The position numbers and the translations under genes were made by a program. A DNA stretch of 22,500 nt, taken from Cryptomeria japonica (lineage: Eukaryota > Streptophyta > Pinopsida > Cupressales > Cupressaceae). Shown one piece after another: positions 1-10,745 of this stretch. Positions within the stretch are counted from its first letter, which is position 1; every line of letters begins with the position of its first letter. Where the stretch lies: NCBI RefSeq assembly GCF_030272615.1, contig NW_026729192.1, forward strand, positions 97,501-120,000. Reading direction: 5' to 3'. The notes under the pieces are model-generated. The model was given only the letters and a program-made list of their open reading frames with translations, ran no database searches and had not been told where the DNA came from.

Positions 1-10
1 ACCAGGGCGG

Positions 11-123
11 GCTCAAGATGGCACCCGCGTTCCTTTTTTTTCACTATCTTTCAAAACGGAAATTTTAAAATCTCATTTTTTTTTGCCTTTTTCTGGAAAT
101 TAGTGAAGGCAGCGCATCAAAGG
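11..123 (+). repeat. AT/T-rich island family (first of 16 copies)
   Basis: A block of about 113 bp runs from GCTCAAGATGGCAC through CACTATCTTTCAAAACGG, AAATTTTAAAATCT, a T8-T10 run, GCCTTTTCTGGAAATTAG and GCGCATCAAAGG. It stands out sharply from its GC-rich surroundings. Further copies are at 481-593, 976-1088, 4644-4762, 5165-5276, 5520-5632, 5989-6101, 6484-6596, 7251-7362, 7884-7996, 8354-8466 and 8849-8961. Truncated copies with only the 3' half are at 2012-2065 and 9948-10001. Diverged copies are at 2697-2809 and 10633-10745, next to the CpG-rich spacer. Copies vary mainly in T-run length. The function is unknown. The T-runs are on the plus strand, so they cannot terminate the minus-strand 5S genes. 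Confidence 0.9.
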
Positions 124-289
124 TGCGCACCTCGCTGCCCACCACGGTGCGCAACGCCGGTGGGCACCCGGGAGTGCTTCGAAGTGTGCTCCAAGGTGCT
201 GCGTGCACGTTGTCGGAGCCCGGTTTGCCCCGGGTGCGCACCTCGCGTGCACCTTCGTCGGGGTGGGCACCTTGGCTGGGTTTGCCCCG

Positions 290-385
290 GCTGCGCTCCG
301 AAGCGGGGTTATTGGAGCGCCGCCTCTTTTTTTGTCGGAGCGTTTGGTGGGGTTTCTCGCATTGGCTCTTCCGAGGCCCGGTTGC
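290..385 (+). repeat. GCGGGGTTATTGGAGCGCC module (six copies)
   Basis: This is a module of about 95 bp with GCTCCGAAGCGGGGTTA, GGAGCGCC, CTCTTTTTTTGTC, GTTTGGTGGGGTTTCTCGC and ATTGGCTCTTCC. It also occurs near 765-855, 5800-5885, 6275-6360, 8160-8255 and 8640-8720. It sits between the 128-bp type repeats and a GGGTTAATTGCCCGGG segment, always in the first two segments of each higher-order unit. I do not recognise it as an RNA gene or mobile element. Confidence 0.75.
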
Positions 386-2809
386 CACCCTGGCGCGCAC
401 GAAGTCGGAAGTAGGGTTAATTGCCCGGGTGCGCACCTTTGCCAGGGTGGGCACCTTACCTGGGCTGCGCACCAGGGCGGGCTCAAGATGGCACGCGCGT
501 TCCATTTTTTTCACTATCTTTCAAAACGGAAATTTTAAAATCTCCTTTTTTTTTTGCCTTTTCTGGAAATTAGTGAAGGCAGCGCATCAAAGGTGCGCAC
601 CTCGCTGCCCACCTTGGTGTGCTCTGAGGTGCGCACCCGGGAGCGCTACGAAGTGTGCTCCAAGGTGCGGCGTGCACGTTGTCGGAGCCCGGTTTGCCCC
701 GGGTGCGCACCTCGCCTGCACCTTGGCCGGGGTGGGCACCTTGGCTGGGTTTGCCCAGGGTGCGCTCCGAAGCGGGGTTACTGGAGCGCCCCCTCTTTTT
801 TTGTCAGAGCGTTTGGTGGGGTTTCTCGCATTGGCTCTTCCCAGGCCCGGTTGTTGGGTGCGCTCCCACCCTGGCGCGCGCGAAGTTGGAAGTTGGGTTA
901 ATTGCCCGGGCGCGCACCTTCGCCAGGGTGGGCACCTTGGTGCGCACACCTTGGCTGGGCTGCGCACCAGGGCGGGCTCAAGATGGCACCAGCATTCCCT
1001 TTTTCTCACTATCTTTCAAAACGGAAATTTTAAAATCTCGTTTTTTTTTTGCCTTTTATGGAAATTAGTGAAGGCATCGCATCAAAGGTGCGCACCTCGC
1101 TGCCCACCTTGGTGTGCTCCGAGGTGCCCACCACGGTGCGCAACGCCGGTGCGAACCCGGGAGCGCCCCGATGTGTGCTCCAAGGTGCGGCGTGCACGAA
1201 GTCGGACCCCGGTTTGCCCCGGGTGCGCACCTCGCGTGCACCTTGGTGCGCACACCTTGGCTGGGTTGCGCGGCCTGGTGGGCACCATGGTGCGCACCAA
1301 GGAGCGCTCCGAAGTGTGCTCCAAGGTGCGGCGTGCACGAAGTCGGAGCCCGGTTTGCCCCGGGTACGCACCTCGCGTGCACCTTCGCCGGGGTGGGCAC
1401 CTCGGCTGGGTTGCGCGCCCTGGTGCGCACCAAGGAGCGCTCCGAAGTGTGCTCCAAGGTGCGGCGTGCACGAAGTCGGAGCCCGGTTTGCCCCGGGTGC
1501 GCACCTCGCGTGCACCTTCGGCGGGGTTGCGCGCCCTGGTGGGCACCATGGTGCGCACCAAGGAGCGCTCCGAAGTGTGCTCCAAGGTGCGGCGTGCACG
1601 AAGTCGGAGCCCGGTTTGCCCCGGGTGCGCACCTCGCGTGCACCTTCGGCGGGGTTGCGCGCCCTGGTGGGCACCATGGTGCGCACCAAGGAGCGCTCCG
1701 AAGTGTGCTCCAAGGTGCGGCGTGCACGAAGTCGGAGCCCGGTTTGCCCCGGGTGCGCACCTCGCGTGCACCTTCGCCGCGGTGGGCACCATGGCGTGCA
1801 CGAAGTCGGAGCCCGGTTTGCCCCGGGTGCGCACCTCGCGTGCACCTTCGCCGGGGTGGGCACCTCGGCTGGGTTGCGCGCCCTGGTGCGCACCAAGGAG
1901 CGCTCCGAAGTGTGCTCCAAGGTGCGGCGTGCACGAAGTCGGAGCCCGGTTTGCCCCGGGTGCGCACCTCGCGTGCACCTTCGCCAGGGTGGGCACCTCG
2001 GTGCGCACACCTTCTCAATGTTTTCTTGCCTTTTCTGGAAATTGGTGAAGGCAGCGCATCAAAGGTGCGCACCTCGGTGTGCTCCGAGGTGCGAACCCGA
2101 GAGCGCTCCGAGGTGCCCACGAAGTCGAAAGTCGGGTTAATTGCATTGTTTTCCCCGGGTGCGCTCCGAGGTGCGCAACATCGGCGCGCACCAAGGAGGG
2201 CTCCGAAGTGTGCTCCAAGGTGCGCACGATGGCGTGCACCTCTGGTGCGCACGATTCGGAGCTCGGTTTGACCGGGGTGCGCACACCTTGGCTGGGTTGC
2301 GCACCTTTTGTGCGCTCCAAGGTGCGCACGAAGTCGGAGCTCGGTTTGCCCCGGGTGCGCACCTTCGCCAGGGTGCGCACCTTGATGCGCACGCCTTGGC
2401 TGGGCTGCGCACCTTGGTGGGCGCCATGGTGCGCACCTTTCGTGCGCTCCAAGGTGCGCACGAAGTCGGAGCTCGGTTTGCCCCGGGTGCGCACCTTGGT
2501 GGGCGCCATGGTGCACTCCGAGGTGCCCAAGATTGGTGCGCACCAAGGAGCGCTCCGAAGTGCGCTCCAAGGTGCGCGCGAAGTCGAAAGTTGGGTTAAT
2601 TGTCCGGTTTGCCTCGGGTGCGCACCTTGCGTGCACCTTCGCCAGGGTGGGCGCCTTGGTGCGCACACCTTGGCTGGGCTGCGCACACCTTGGCACCCGC
2701 GTTTCCTTCATTTTAAATTTTTTTTTTTTACAATCTCTCAAGTGGGAAATTCTATAATCTCAACTTTTTTTGCCTTTTCAGGAAACTTTTGAATGGAGCG
2801 CATCATTGG

Positions 2810-3217
2810 TGCGCTCCGAAGTGTGCTCCAAAGCTCTCTCCAGCTGCGTGCACCTGCCCCGGCCGCGCACCCGGCCCCGCCCAGCTTCGCTCACCTGTCC
2901 CGGGCGTCTGGTGCGGAACCTTAGAGTAAGAAACATCACCGTGCACCTTGGCCAACGTGCGCGACTCGACCGAGCGCGCACTGGCCGAGGTGCACACCGA
3001 TTTCACCTGGGTGCGCGCGCAGCACCTCGGGCGCACCGGGGTGCGCGCACAACGCCCGGGTTGCACCGTGGCCTGTGTGCTCGGGGCGCCTCGGGTGCGC
3101 GCTCGGTGTCGCCCCCGCGCGCGCGGTAGTGCGGGCAGCGCACCCCGGCCCGGCCCGGCCCCGACGAGAACGCAAACGGGCAAAAGGTTTATTCAAATAG
3201 CATTGCGATGCCCGGCG
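2810..3217. other. CpG-rich spacer downstream of 5S copy 1
   Basis: This is non-coding GC- and CpG-rich sequence between the last diverged T-rich island and the 5S terminator. It has loose GTGCGCGC and GTGCACC motifs but no clear tandem period. An AT-richer patch just before the terminator (GGTTTATTCAAATAGCATT, 3186-3204) lies downstream of the 5S gene on its own strand. It shows no gene and no further 5S fragment. Confidence 0.7.
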
Positions 3218-3230
3218 AAAAACTAAAAAA
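3218..3230 (-). terminator. Pol III terminator of 5S copy 1
   Basis: On the minus strand the 5S gene is followed directly by TTTTTT (3225-3230), then AG, then TTTTT (3218-3222). Runs of four or more T on the sense strand are the known stop signal for RNA polymerase III. The double run suggests a main stop and a backup. Confidence 0.85.
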
Positions 3231-3348
3231 GGGTGCAACACCGGGACTTCCCGGGAGGTCACCCATCCCAGTACTACTCCGGCCCAAGCGCGCTTAACTG
3301 CGGAGTTCTGATGGGATCCGGTGCACTAACGCTGGTATGATCGCACCC
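3231..3348 (-). rRNA. 5S ribosomal RNA gene, copy 1
   Basis: This is a full-length 118-nt 5S rRNA gene, read on the minus strand from GGGTGCGATCATACCAGC to GTGTTGCACCC. 5S rRNA is part of the large ribosomal subunit and is made by RNA polymerase III. The terminal GGGTGC and GCACCC can pair as helix I. The internal control region is complete: the A box AGTTAAGCGCGCTTGGG lies at gene positions 50-66 and the C box GGATGGGTGACCTCCCGGG at 81-99. The base before the gene is C, as is usual in plants. The region around -28 holds only a weak AT element (CTAAGTA), not a clear TATATA. A T6 run follows directly. The gene is antisense to the Pol I promoters in the window. The CCGGAGTAGTACTGGG stretch differs from the common angiosperm CGAGAGTAGTACTAGG and resembles gymnosperm 5S as I know it. 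No disabling change is visible. Confidence 0.97.
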
Positions 3349-3740
3349 GTTATGAGCTTGTCGCAGTGTGTACTTAGCAAACCGCGACCCACGTGCGAAT
3401 CCACCCCGGCCACCCACCCCCGTCGAGGTGCACACCCTCCCTCGCGAAGTGCGCCCCGTTCGCCAAGTGTGAGCCCTGCCCGGGTGCGCGCACCTTGCTA
3501 GGGCGTCGGGTGTGCACCCGGCCCGGCCTACGTGCGTGCACCTGTAGGGGGCGTCGTGTGCGTGCAGTGTCCCGTCTGCAACGCGGTGCCCACACACCAC
3601 CTCGGGCGCAACGACCTGCGCTCACATGTGGGCCGAGTGCACCTTGGTGCATGTTCGGGGCGCCTCGGGTGCACGCTCGATCTTGCCCCGGTGCACCAAG
3701 GCGCTCGGTTTGCCCCGGGTGCGCACTTGGTGCAAGGTGG
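3349..3740. other. Upstream spacer of 5S copy 1
   Basis: This is the 5' flank of the 5S gene on its own strand. Directly before the gene the minus strand reads AAGCTCATAAC, with C at -1. There is a weak AT element near -28 and a GC pair near -15, so the upstream promoter elements known from other plant 5S genes are only partly present. The rest is GC-rich with GTGCACC and GTGCGCAC motifs and shows no gene or clear tandem repeat. Confidence 0.65.
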
Positions 3741-4085
3741 GCACCCAAAATAGGGATCAAGCACCAAAACACAAGTTTCGGGATGCAAAATGGGACCCAA
3801 GGACCACAAATGCGTTCCAAGACCCATGATGGGTCCACGAGAACAAAAATGTGTTCCGAGACTTAATAAACAAATATTGGGTTTTAGGAGAAGAAACATG
3901 CTCTGATGCCCAAAACGAGAATCGACCCCGAAAAGGCCACAGGCCAAAAGTGGGATGCGAGACAAAAAAAAATGGGACCCGAGGACCAAAATTGGGTTCC
4001 CAGGTCGAAGACAGGGCAACCGGACAAGAAACGACCTCTAAGGCTCGAAATGAGTCCCGACGACTAAAACTTGACAAGAAGCACC
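3741..4085 (+). repeat. Purine-rich degenerate repeat, copy A
   Basis: This is an AT- and purine-richer stretch made of loose copies of GGGACCCAAGGACCAAAA and TGGGTTCC-like words, spaced roughly 30-50 bp. Examples are AATGGGACCCAAGGACC near 3788 and AATGGGACCCGAGGACC near 3970. The copies are too diverged for a firm unit length. It separates the 5S flank from the CACCC minisatellite. There is no gene. Confidence 0.6.
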
Positions 4086-4603
4086 CATCAGGCACCCAAC
4101 TCGACACCCATGGGATGCCGACCCACCCGGGCTTCCACCTAGCACACCTTGGCACCCACCCACCCTCGCACCCAACCTCGCACCCAACTTAGCACCTTTG
4201 AACCCACATTGGCACTCACCCTGACCCTGGCACCTTGGAACCCACATTGGCACTCACCTTGACCCTGGCACCCACCTTTGCACTCACCTTGGGACCCACC
4301 CTGGCTCCCACCTCGGCACCCACCCAGACACCCACCTTGGTTCCTTGGCACCCACCTTGGATCCTTGGCACCCACCCCGACACCCACCTTGGCACGCAAC
4401 TTGGCTACTTGCCACCCACCTTGGCTCCTTGACGCCCACCCCGACAACCACCCCGTGACCTACCCTGGCTAGGGTTGGTGCACACCCACCCTGGTGCCCA
4501 CCTTGGCACCCACCCTATGACCCACCTTGGCACGCACCTTAGTACCCACCCCGTTACCCACCCTAGGACCCACCCCGTGACCCACCTTGGCCAGGGTGGG
4601 TGC
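4086..4603 (+). repeat. CACCC minisatellite, copy A (truncated)
   Basis: This is a degenerate minisatellite of CACCCACCTTGG and GGCACCCACC words, about 10-20 bp per unit. C is strongly favoured on the plus strand, leaving GGGTGG-rich sequence on the minus strand. It ends abruptly at 4603 within GGCCAGGGTGGGTG, where the large duplication unit closes and GC-rich repeats resume. It is only about 0.5 kb here, against about 1.7 kb after copy B. Confidence 0.88.
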
Positions 4604-7600
4604 CTTGGTGCGCACAACTTGCCTGGGCTGCACACCAGGGCGGGCTCAAGATGGCACCCGCGTTCCGTTTTTTTCACTATCTTTCAAAACGGAAATTTTA
4701 AAATCTCATTTTTTTCTTTTTTTTGCCTTTTCTGGAAATTAGTGAAGGCAGCGCATCAAAGGTGCGCAATGCTGGTGCGAACCCGGGAGCGCTCCGATGT
4801 GTGCTCCAAGGTGCGGCGTGCACGAAGTCCGAGCCCGGTTTGCCCCGGGTGCGCACCTCGCGTGCACCTTCGCCGGGGTGAGCACCTTGGCTGGGTTGCG
4901 CGCCCTGGTGCGTACCAAGGAGCGCTCTGAAGTGTGCTCCAAGGTGCGGCGTGCACGAAGTCGGAGCCCGGTTTGCCCCGGGTGTGCACCTCGGGTGCGC
5001 ACCTCGCGTGCACCTTCGCTGCGGTGGGCACCTTGGCTGGGTTGCGCGCCTTGGTGGGCACCATGCAGTGCACGAAGTCGGAGCCCGGTTTGCCCCGGGC
5101 GCGCACCTCCGCCAGGGTGGGCACCTTGGTGCGCACAACTTGCCTGGGCTGCGCATCAGGAAGGGCTCAAGATGGCACCCGCGTTCCGTTTTTTTCACTA
5201 TCTTTCAGAACGGAAATTTTAAAATATCGTTTTTTTTTGCCTTTTCTGGAAATTAGTGAAGGCAGCGCATCAAAGGTGCGCAACGCTGGTGCGAACCTGG
5301 GAGCGCTCCGATGTGTGCTCCAAGGTGCGGCGTGCACGAAGTCGGAGCCCGGTTTGCCTCGGGTGCGCCCTGGTGGGCACCATGGTGCGCACCAAGGAGC
5401 GCTCCGAAGTGTGCTCCAAGGTGCGGCCTGCACGAAGTCGGAGCCCGGTTTGCCCCGGGTGTGCACCTCGGGTGGGCACCTTGGTGCGCATGCCTTGCCT
5501 GGGCTGCGCACCAGGGCGGGCTCAAGATGGCACCCGCGTTCCTTTTTTTTCACTATCTTTCAAAACGGAAATTTTAAAATCTCATTTTTTTTTGCCTTTT
5601 TCTGGAAATTAGTGAAGGCAGCGCATCAAAGGTGCGCACCTCGCTGCCCACCACGGTGCGCAACGCCGGTGGGCACCCGGGAGTGCTTCGAAGTGTGCTC
5701 CAAGGTGCTGCGTGCACGTTGTCGGAGCCCGGTTTGCCCCGGGTGCGCACCTCGCGTGCACCTTCGTCGGGGTGGGCACCTTGGCTTGGTTTGCCCCGGC
5801 TGCGCTCCGAAGCGGGGTTATTGGAGCGCCGCCTCTTTTTTTGTCGGAGCGTTTGGTGGGGTTTCTCGCATTGGCTCTTCCGAGGCCCGGTTGCCACCCT
5901 GGCGCGCACGAAGTCGGAAGTAGGGTTAATTGCCCGGGTGCGCACCTTTGCCAGGGTGGCACCTTACCTGGGCTGCGCACCAGGGCGGGCTCAAGATGGC
6001 ACGCGCGTTCCGTTTTTTTCACTATCTTTCAAAACGGAAATTTTAAAATCTCCTTTTTTTTTTGCCTTTTCTGGAAATTAGTGAAGGCAGCGCATCAAAG
6101 GTGCGCACCTCGCTGCCCACCTTGGTGTGCTCTGAGGTGCGCACCCGGGAGCGCTACGAAGTGTGCTCCAAGGTGCGGCGTGCACGTTGTCGGAGCCCGG
6201 TTTGCCCCGGGTGCGCACCTCGCCTGCACCTTGGCCGGGGTGGGCACCTTGGCTGGGTTTGCCCAGGGTGCGCTCCGAAGCGGGGTTACTGGAGCGCCCC
6301 CTCTTTTTTTGTCAGAGAGTTTGGTGGGGTTTCTCGCATTGGCTCTTCCCAGGCCCGGTTGTTGGGTGCGCTCCCACCCTGGCGCGCGCGAAGTTGGAAG
6401 TTGGGTTAATTGCCCGGGCGCGCACCTTCGCCAGGGTGGGCACCTTGGTGCGCAAACCTTGGCTGGGCTGCGCACCAGGGCGGGCTCAAGATGGCACCAG
6501 CATTCCCTTTTTCTCACTATCTTTCAAAACGGAAATTTTAAAATCTCGTTTTTTTTTTGCCTTTTATGGAAATTAGTGAAGGCATCGCATCAAAGGTGCG
6601 CACCTCGCTGCCCACCTTGGTGTGCTCCGAGGTGCCCACCACGGTGCGCAACGCCGGTGCGAACCCGGGAGCGCCCCGATGTGTGCTCCAAGGTGCGGCG
6701 TGCACGAAGTCGGACCCCGGTTTGCCCCGGGTGCGCACCTCGCGTGCACCTTGGTGCGCACACCTTGGCTGGGTTGCGCGGCCTGGTGGGCACCATGGTG
6801 CGCACCAAGGAGCGCTCCGAAGTGTGCTCCAAGGTGCGGCGTGCACGAAGTCGGAGCCCGGTTTGCCCCGGGTGCGCACCTTCGCCGCGGTGGGCACCAT
6901 GGCGTGCACGAAGTCGGAGCCCGGTTTGCCCCGGGTGCGCACCTCGCGTGCACCTTCGCCGGGGTGGGCACCTCGGCTGGGTTGCGCGCCCTGGTGCGCA
7001 CCAAGGAGCGCTCTGAAGTGTGCTCCAAGGTGCGGCGTGCACGAAGTCGGAGCCCGGTTTGCCCCGGGTGTGCACCTCGGGTGCGCACCTCGCGTGCACC
7101 TTCGCTGCGGTGGGCACCTTGGCTGGGTTGCGCGCCTTGGTGGGCACCATGCAGTGCACGAAGTCGGAGCCCGGATTGCCCCGGGCGCGCACCTCCGCCA
7201 GGGTGGGCACCTTGGTGCGCACAACTTGCCTGGGCTGCGCACCAGGAAGGGCTCAAGATGGCACCCGCGTTCCGTTTTTTTCACTATCTTTCAGAACGGA
7301 AATTTTAAAATCTCGTTTTTTTTTGCCTTTTCTGGAAATTAGTGAAGGCAGCGCATCAAAGGTGCGCAACGCTGGTGCGAACCTGGGAGCGCTCCGATGT
7401 GTGCTCCAAGGTGCGGCGTGCACGAAGTCGGACCCCGGTTTGCCCCGGGTGCGCACCTCGCGTGCACCTTGGTGCGCACACCTTGGCTGGGTTGCGCGCC
7501 CTGGTGGGCACCATGGTGCGCACCAAGGAGCGCTCCGAAGTGTGCTCCAAGGTGCGGCGTGCACGAAGTCGGAGCCCGGTTTGCCCCGGGTGCGCACCTC

Positions 7601-7873
7601 GCGTGCACCTTCGCCGCGGTGGGCACCATGGCGTGCACGAAGTCGGAGCCCGGTTTGCCCCGGGTGCGCACCTCGCGTGCACCTTCGCCGGGGTGGGCAC
7701 CTTGGTGTGCAGACCTTGGCTGGGTTGCGCGCCCTGGTGGGCACCATGGTGCGCACCAAGGAGCGCTCCGAAGTGTGCTCCAAGGTGCGGCCTGCACGAA
7801 GTCGGAGCCCGGTTTGCCCCGGGTGTGCACCTCGGGTGGGCACCTTGGTGCGCATGCCTTGCCTGGGCTGCGC
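4604..7873. repeat. GC-rich GGTGCGCACC repeat field between the two large copies
   Basis: These are the same repeat families as at 1-2696. From about 5512 to 6870 the sequence follows window positions 3 to about 1360 at an offset of 5,509, falling to 5,508 after a one-base deletion near 5959. The 5520 island and the 7884 island start identical segments 2,364 bp apart, so a higher-order unit of about 2.36 kb is visible. Segments 4644-5164, 5165-5519 and 7251-7883 are variants of one island-plus-repeats block with different numbers of short units. It has no 5S gene, promoter or coding region. Confidence 0.9.
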
Positions 7874-10632
7874 ACCAGGGCGGGCTCAAGATGGCACCCG
7901 CGTTCCTTTTTTTTCACTATCTTTCAAAACGGAAATTTTAAAATCTCATTTTTTTTTGCCTTTTTCTGGAAATTAGTGAAGGCAGCGCATCAAAGGTGCG
8001 CACCTCGCTGCCCACCACGGTGCGCAACGCCGGTGGGCACCCGGGAGTGCTTCGAAGTGTGCTCCAAGGTGCTGCGTGCACGTTGTCGGAGCCCGGTTTG
8101 CCCCGGGTGCGCACCTCGCGTGCACCTTCGTCGGGGTGGGCACCTTGGCTGGGTTTGCCCCGGCTGCGCTCCGAAGCGGGGTTATTGGAGCGCCGCCTCT
8201 TTTTTTGTCGGAGCGTTTGGTGGGGTTTCTCGCATTGGCTCTTCCGAGGCCCGGTTGCCACCCTGGCGCGCACGAAGTCGGAAGTAGGGTTAATTGCCCG
8301 GGTGCGCACCTTTGCCAGGGTGGGCACCTTACCTGGGCTGCGCACCAGGGCGGGCTCAAGATGGCACGCGCGTTCCGTTTTTTTCACTATCTTTCAAAAC
8401 GGAAATTTTAAAATCTCCTTTTTTTTTTGCCTTTTCTGGAAATTAGTGAAGGCAGCGCATCAAAGGTGCGCACCTCGCTGCCCACCTTGGTGTGCTCTGA
8501 GGTGCGCACCCGGGAGCGCTACGAAGTGTGCTCCAAGGTGCGGCGTGCACGTTGTCGGAGCCCGGTTTGCCCCGGGTGCGCACCTCGCCTGCACCTTGGC
8601 CGGGGTGGGCACCTTGGCTGGGTTTGCCCAGGGTGCGCTCCGAAGCGGGGTTACTGGAGCGCCCCCTCTTTTTTTGTCAGAGCGTTTGGTGGGGTTTCTC
8701 GCATTGGCTCTTCCCAGGCCCGGTTGTTGGGTGCGCTCCCACCCTGGCGCGCGCGAAGTTGGAAGTTGGATTAATTGCCCGGGCGCGCACCTTCGCCAGG
8801 GTGGGCACCTTGGTGCGCACACCTTGGCTGGGCTGCGCACCAGGGCGGGCTCAAGATGGCACCAGCATTCCCTTTTTCTCACTATCTTTCAAAACGGAAA
8901 TTTTAAAATCTCGTTTTTTTTTTGCCTTTTATGGAAATTAGTGAAGGCATCGCATCAAAGGTGCGCACCTCGCTGCCCACCTTGGTGTGCTCCGAGGTGC
9001 CCACCACGGTGCGCAACGCCGGTGCGAACCCGGGAGCGCCCCGATGTGTGCTCCAAGGTGCGGCGTGCACGAAGTCGGACCCCGGTTTGCCCCGGGTGCG
9101 CACCTCGCGTGCACCTTGGTGCGCACACCTTGGCTGGGTTGCGCGGCCTGGTGGGCACCATGGTGCGCACCAAGGAGCGCTCCGAAGTGTGCTCCAAGGT
9201 GCGGCGTGCACGAAGTCGGAGCCCGGTTTGCCCCGGGTACGCACCTCGCGTGCACCTTCGCCGGGGTGGGCACCTCGGCTGGGTTGCGCGCCCTGGTGCG
9301 CACCAAGGAGCGCTCCGAAGTGTGCTCCAAGGTGCGGCGTGCACGAAGTCGGAGCCCGGTTTGCCCCGGGTGCGCACCTTCGCCGCGGTGCGCACCATGG
9401 CGTGCACGAAGTCGGAGCCCGGTTTGCCCCGGGTGCGCACCTCGCGTGCACCTTCGGCGGGGTTGCGCGCCCTGGTGGGCACCATGGTGCGCACCAAGGA
9501 GCGCTCCGAAGTGTGCTCCAAGGTGCGGCGTGCACGAAGTCGGAGCCCGGTTTGCCCCGGGTGCGCACCTCGCGTGCACCTTCGGCGGGGTTGCGCGCCC
9601 TGGTGGGCACCATGGTGCGCACCAAGGAGCGCTCCGAAGTGTGCTCCAAGGTGCGGCGTGCACGAAGTCGGAGCCCGGTTTGCCCCGGGTGCGCACCTCG
9701 CGTGCACCTTCGCCGCGGTGGGCACCATGGCGTGCACGAAGTCGGAGCCCGGTTTGCCCCGGGTGCGCACCTCGCGTGCACCTTCGCCGGGGTGGGCACC
9801 TCGGCTGGGTTGCGCGCCCTGGTGCGCACCAAGGAGCGCTCCGAAGTGTGCTCCAAGGTGCGGCGTGCACGAAGTCGGAGCCCGGTTTGCCCCGGGTGCG
9901 CACCTCGCGTGCACCTTCGCCAGGGTGGGCACCTCGGTGCGCACACCTTCTCAATGTTTTCTTGCCTTTTCTGGAAATTGGTGAAGGCAGCGCATCAAAG
10001 GTGCGCACCTCGGTGTGCTCCGAGGTGCGAACCCGAGAGCGCTCCGAGGTGCCCACGAAGTCGAAAGTCGGGTTAATTGCATTGTTTTCCCCGGGTGCGC
10101 TCCGAGGTGCGCAACATCGGCGCGCACCAAGGAGGGCTCCGAAGTGTGCTCCAAGGTGCGCACGATGGCGTGCACCTCTGGTGCGCACGATTCGGAGCTC
10201 GGTTTGACCGGGGTGCGCACACCTTGGCTGGGTTGCGCACCTTTTGTGCGCTCCAAGGTGCGCACGAAGTCGGAGCTCGGTTTGCCCCGGGTGCGCACCT
10301 TCGCCAGGGTGCGCACCTTGATGCGCACGCCTTGGCTGGGCTGCGCACCTTGGTGGGCGCCATGGTGCGCACCTTTCGTGCGCTCCAAGGTGCGCACGAA
10401 GTCGGAGCTCGGTTTGCCCCGGGTGCGCACCTTGGTGGGCGCCATGGTGCACTCCGAGGTGCCCAAGATTGGTGCGCACCAAGGAGCGCTCCGAAGTGCG
10501 CTCCAAGGTGCGCGCGAAGTCGAAAGTTGGGTTAATTGTCCGGTTTGCCTCGGGTGCGCACCTTGCGTGCACCTTCGCCAGGGTGGGCGCCTTGGTGCGC
10601 ACACCTTGGCTGGGCTGCGCACACCTTGGCAC
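7874..10632. repeat. GC-rich GGTGCGCACC repeat field, copy B
   Basis: This is the copy B version of the field at 1-2696, with the same order of islands and modules. The clearest difference is the additional 63-bp subrepeat at 9379-9441, which repeats the neighbouring CACGAAGTCGGAGCCCGG unit. Scattered single-base changes include 8377 (G, against A at 504) and 8770 (A, against G at 897). The long open frames here, up to 662 codons on plus and 579 on minus, change length between copies with the indels and are not genes. Confidence 0.92.
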
Positions 10633-10745
10633 CCGCGTTTCCTTCATTTTAAATTTTTTTTTTTTACAATCTCTCAAGTGGGAAATTCTATAATCTCAAC
10701 TTTTTTTGCCTTTTCAGGAAACTTTTGAATGGAGCGCATCATTGG

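Larger units (their letters stand above)
1..2696. repeat. GC-rich GGTGCGCACC repeat field, copy A
   Basis: This field consists of nested GC-rich repeats. The commonest unit is about 128-133 bp: successive CACCATGGTGCGCACC or CTGGTGCGCACC junctions occur at 1288, 1421, 1549 and 1677. Each unit has GAGCGCTCCGAAGTGTGC, then CACGAAGTCGGAGCCCGG, then TTTGCCCCGGGTGCGCACC. A short unit of about 63-75 bp starts at GCGTGCACGAAGTCGG after CACCATG. A separate module with GCGGGGTTATTGGAGCGCC and a T-run occurs near 290-385 and 765-855. AT-rich islands divide the field into larger segments. Unit lengths are not multiples of three and several frames on both strands are open, so the long frames here (up to 641 codons) are not genes. 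No promoter or RNA gene is recognisable. Confidence 0.92.
1..4603. repeat. Large tandem duplication, copy A (5S-bearing IGS half)
   Basis: The whole stretch from the window start to 4603 is repeated at 7874-12539. The offset is 7,873 up to about 1507. It becomes 7,936 after a 63-bp extra segment in copy B (9379-9441). From 2066 to 4603 I found only four single-base differences (3087, 3209, 3330, 3545). Copy A ends inside the CACCC minisatellite, at a GGCCAGGGTGGGTG sequence, and then passes straight into GC-rich repeats that carry a matching GCCAGGGTGGGC. The left end is not in the window, so the true unit may be longer. Confidence 0.93.

Noticed and set aside
409-425. GTAGGGTTAATTG as telomere-like sequence
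   Set aside because: Only about one partial TTTAGGG-like word is present per repeat, with no tandem run.
123-2048. 641-codon plus-strand open frame, and similar frames at 7996-9984, 8938-10677 (minus) and 1065-2741 (minus)
   Set aside because: Several frames on both strands are open at once over the same GC-rich repeats. Their lengths change with repeat indels, the proteins only cycle frame-shifted versions of one DNA repeat, and no domain is recognisable.
2697-3217. Possible extra or pseudogene 5S copies near the known ones
   Set aside because: I searched by eye for the A-box word AAGCGCGCTTGGG and the C-box word GATGGGTGACC and saw only the two full genes.
3864-3875. AATAAA as a polyadenylation signal
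   Set aside because: It is a single occurrence in a degenerate non-coding repeat, with no coding region nearby.
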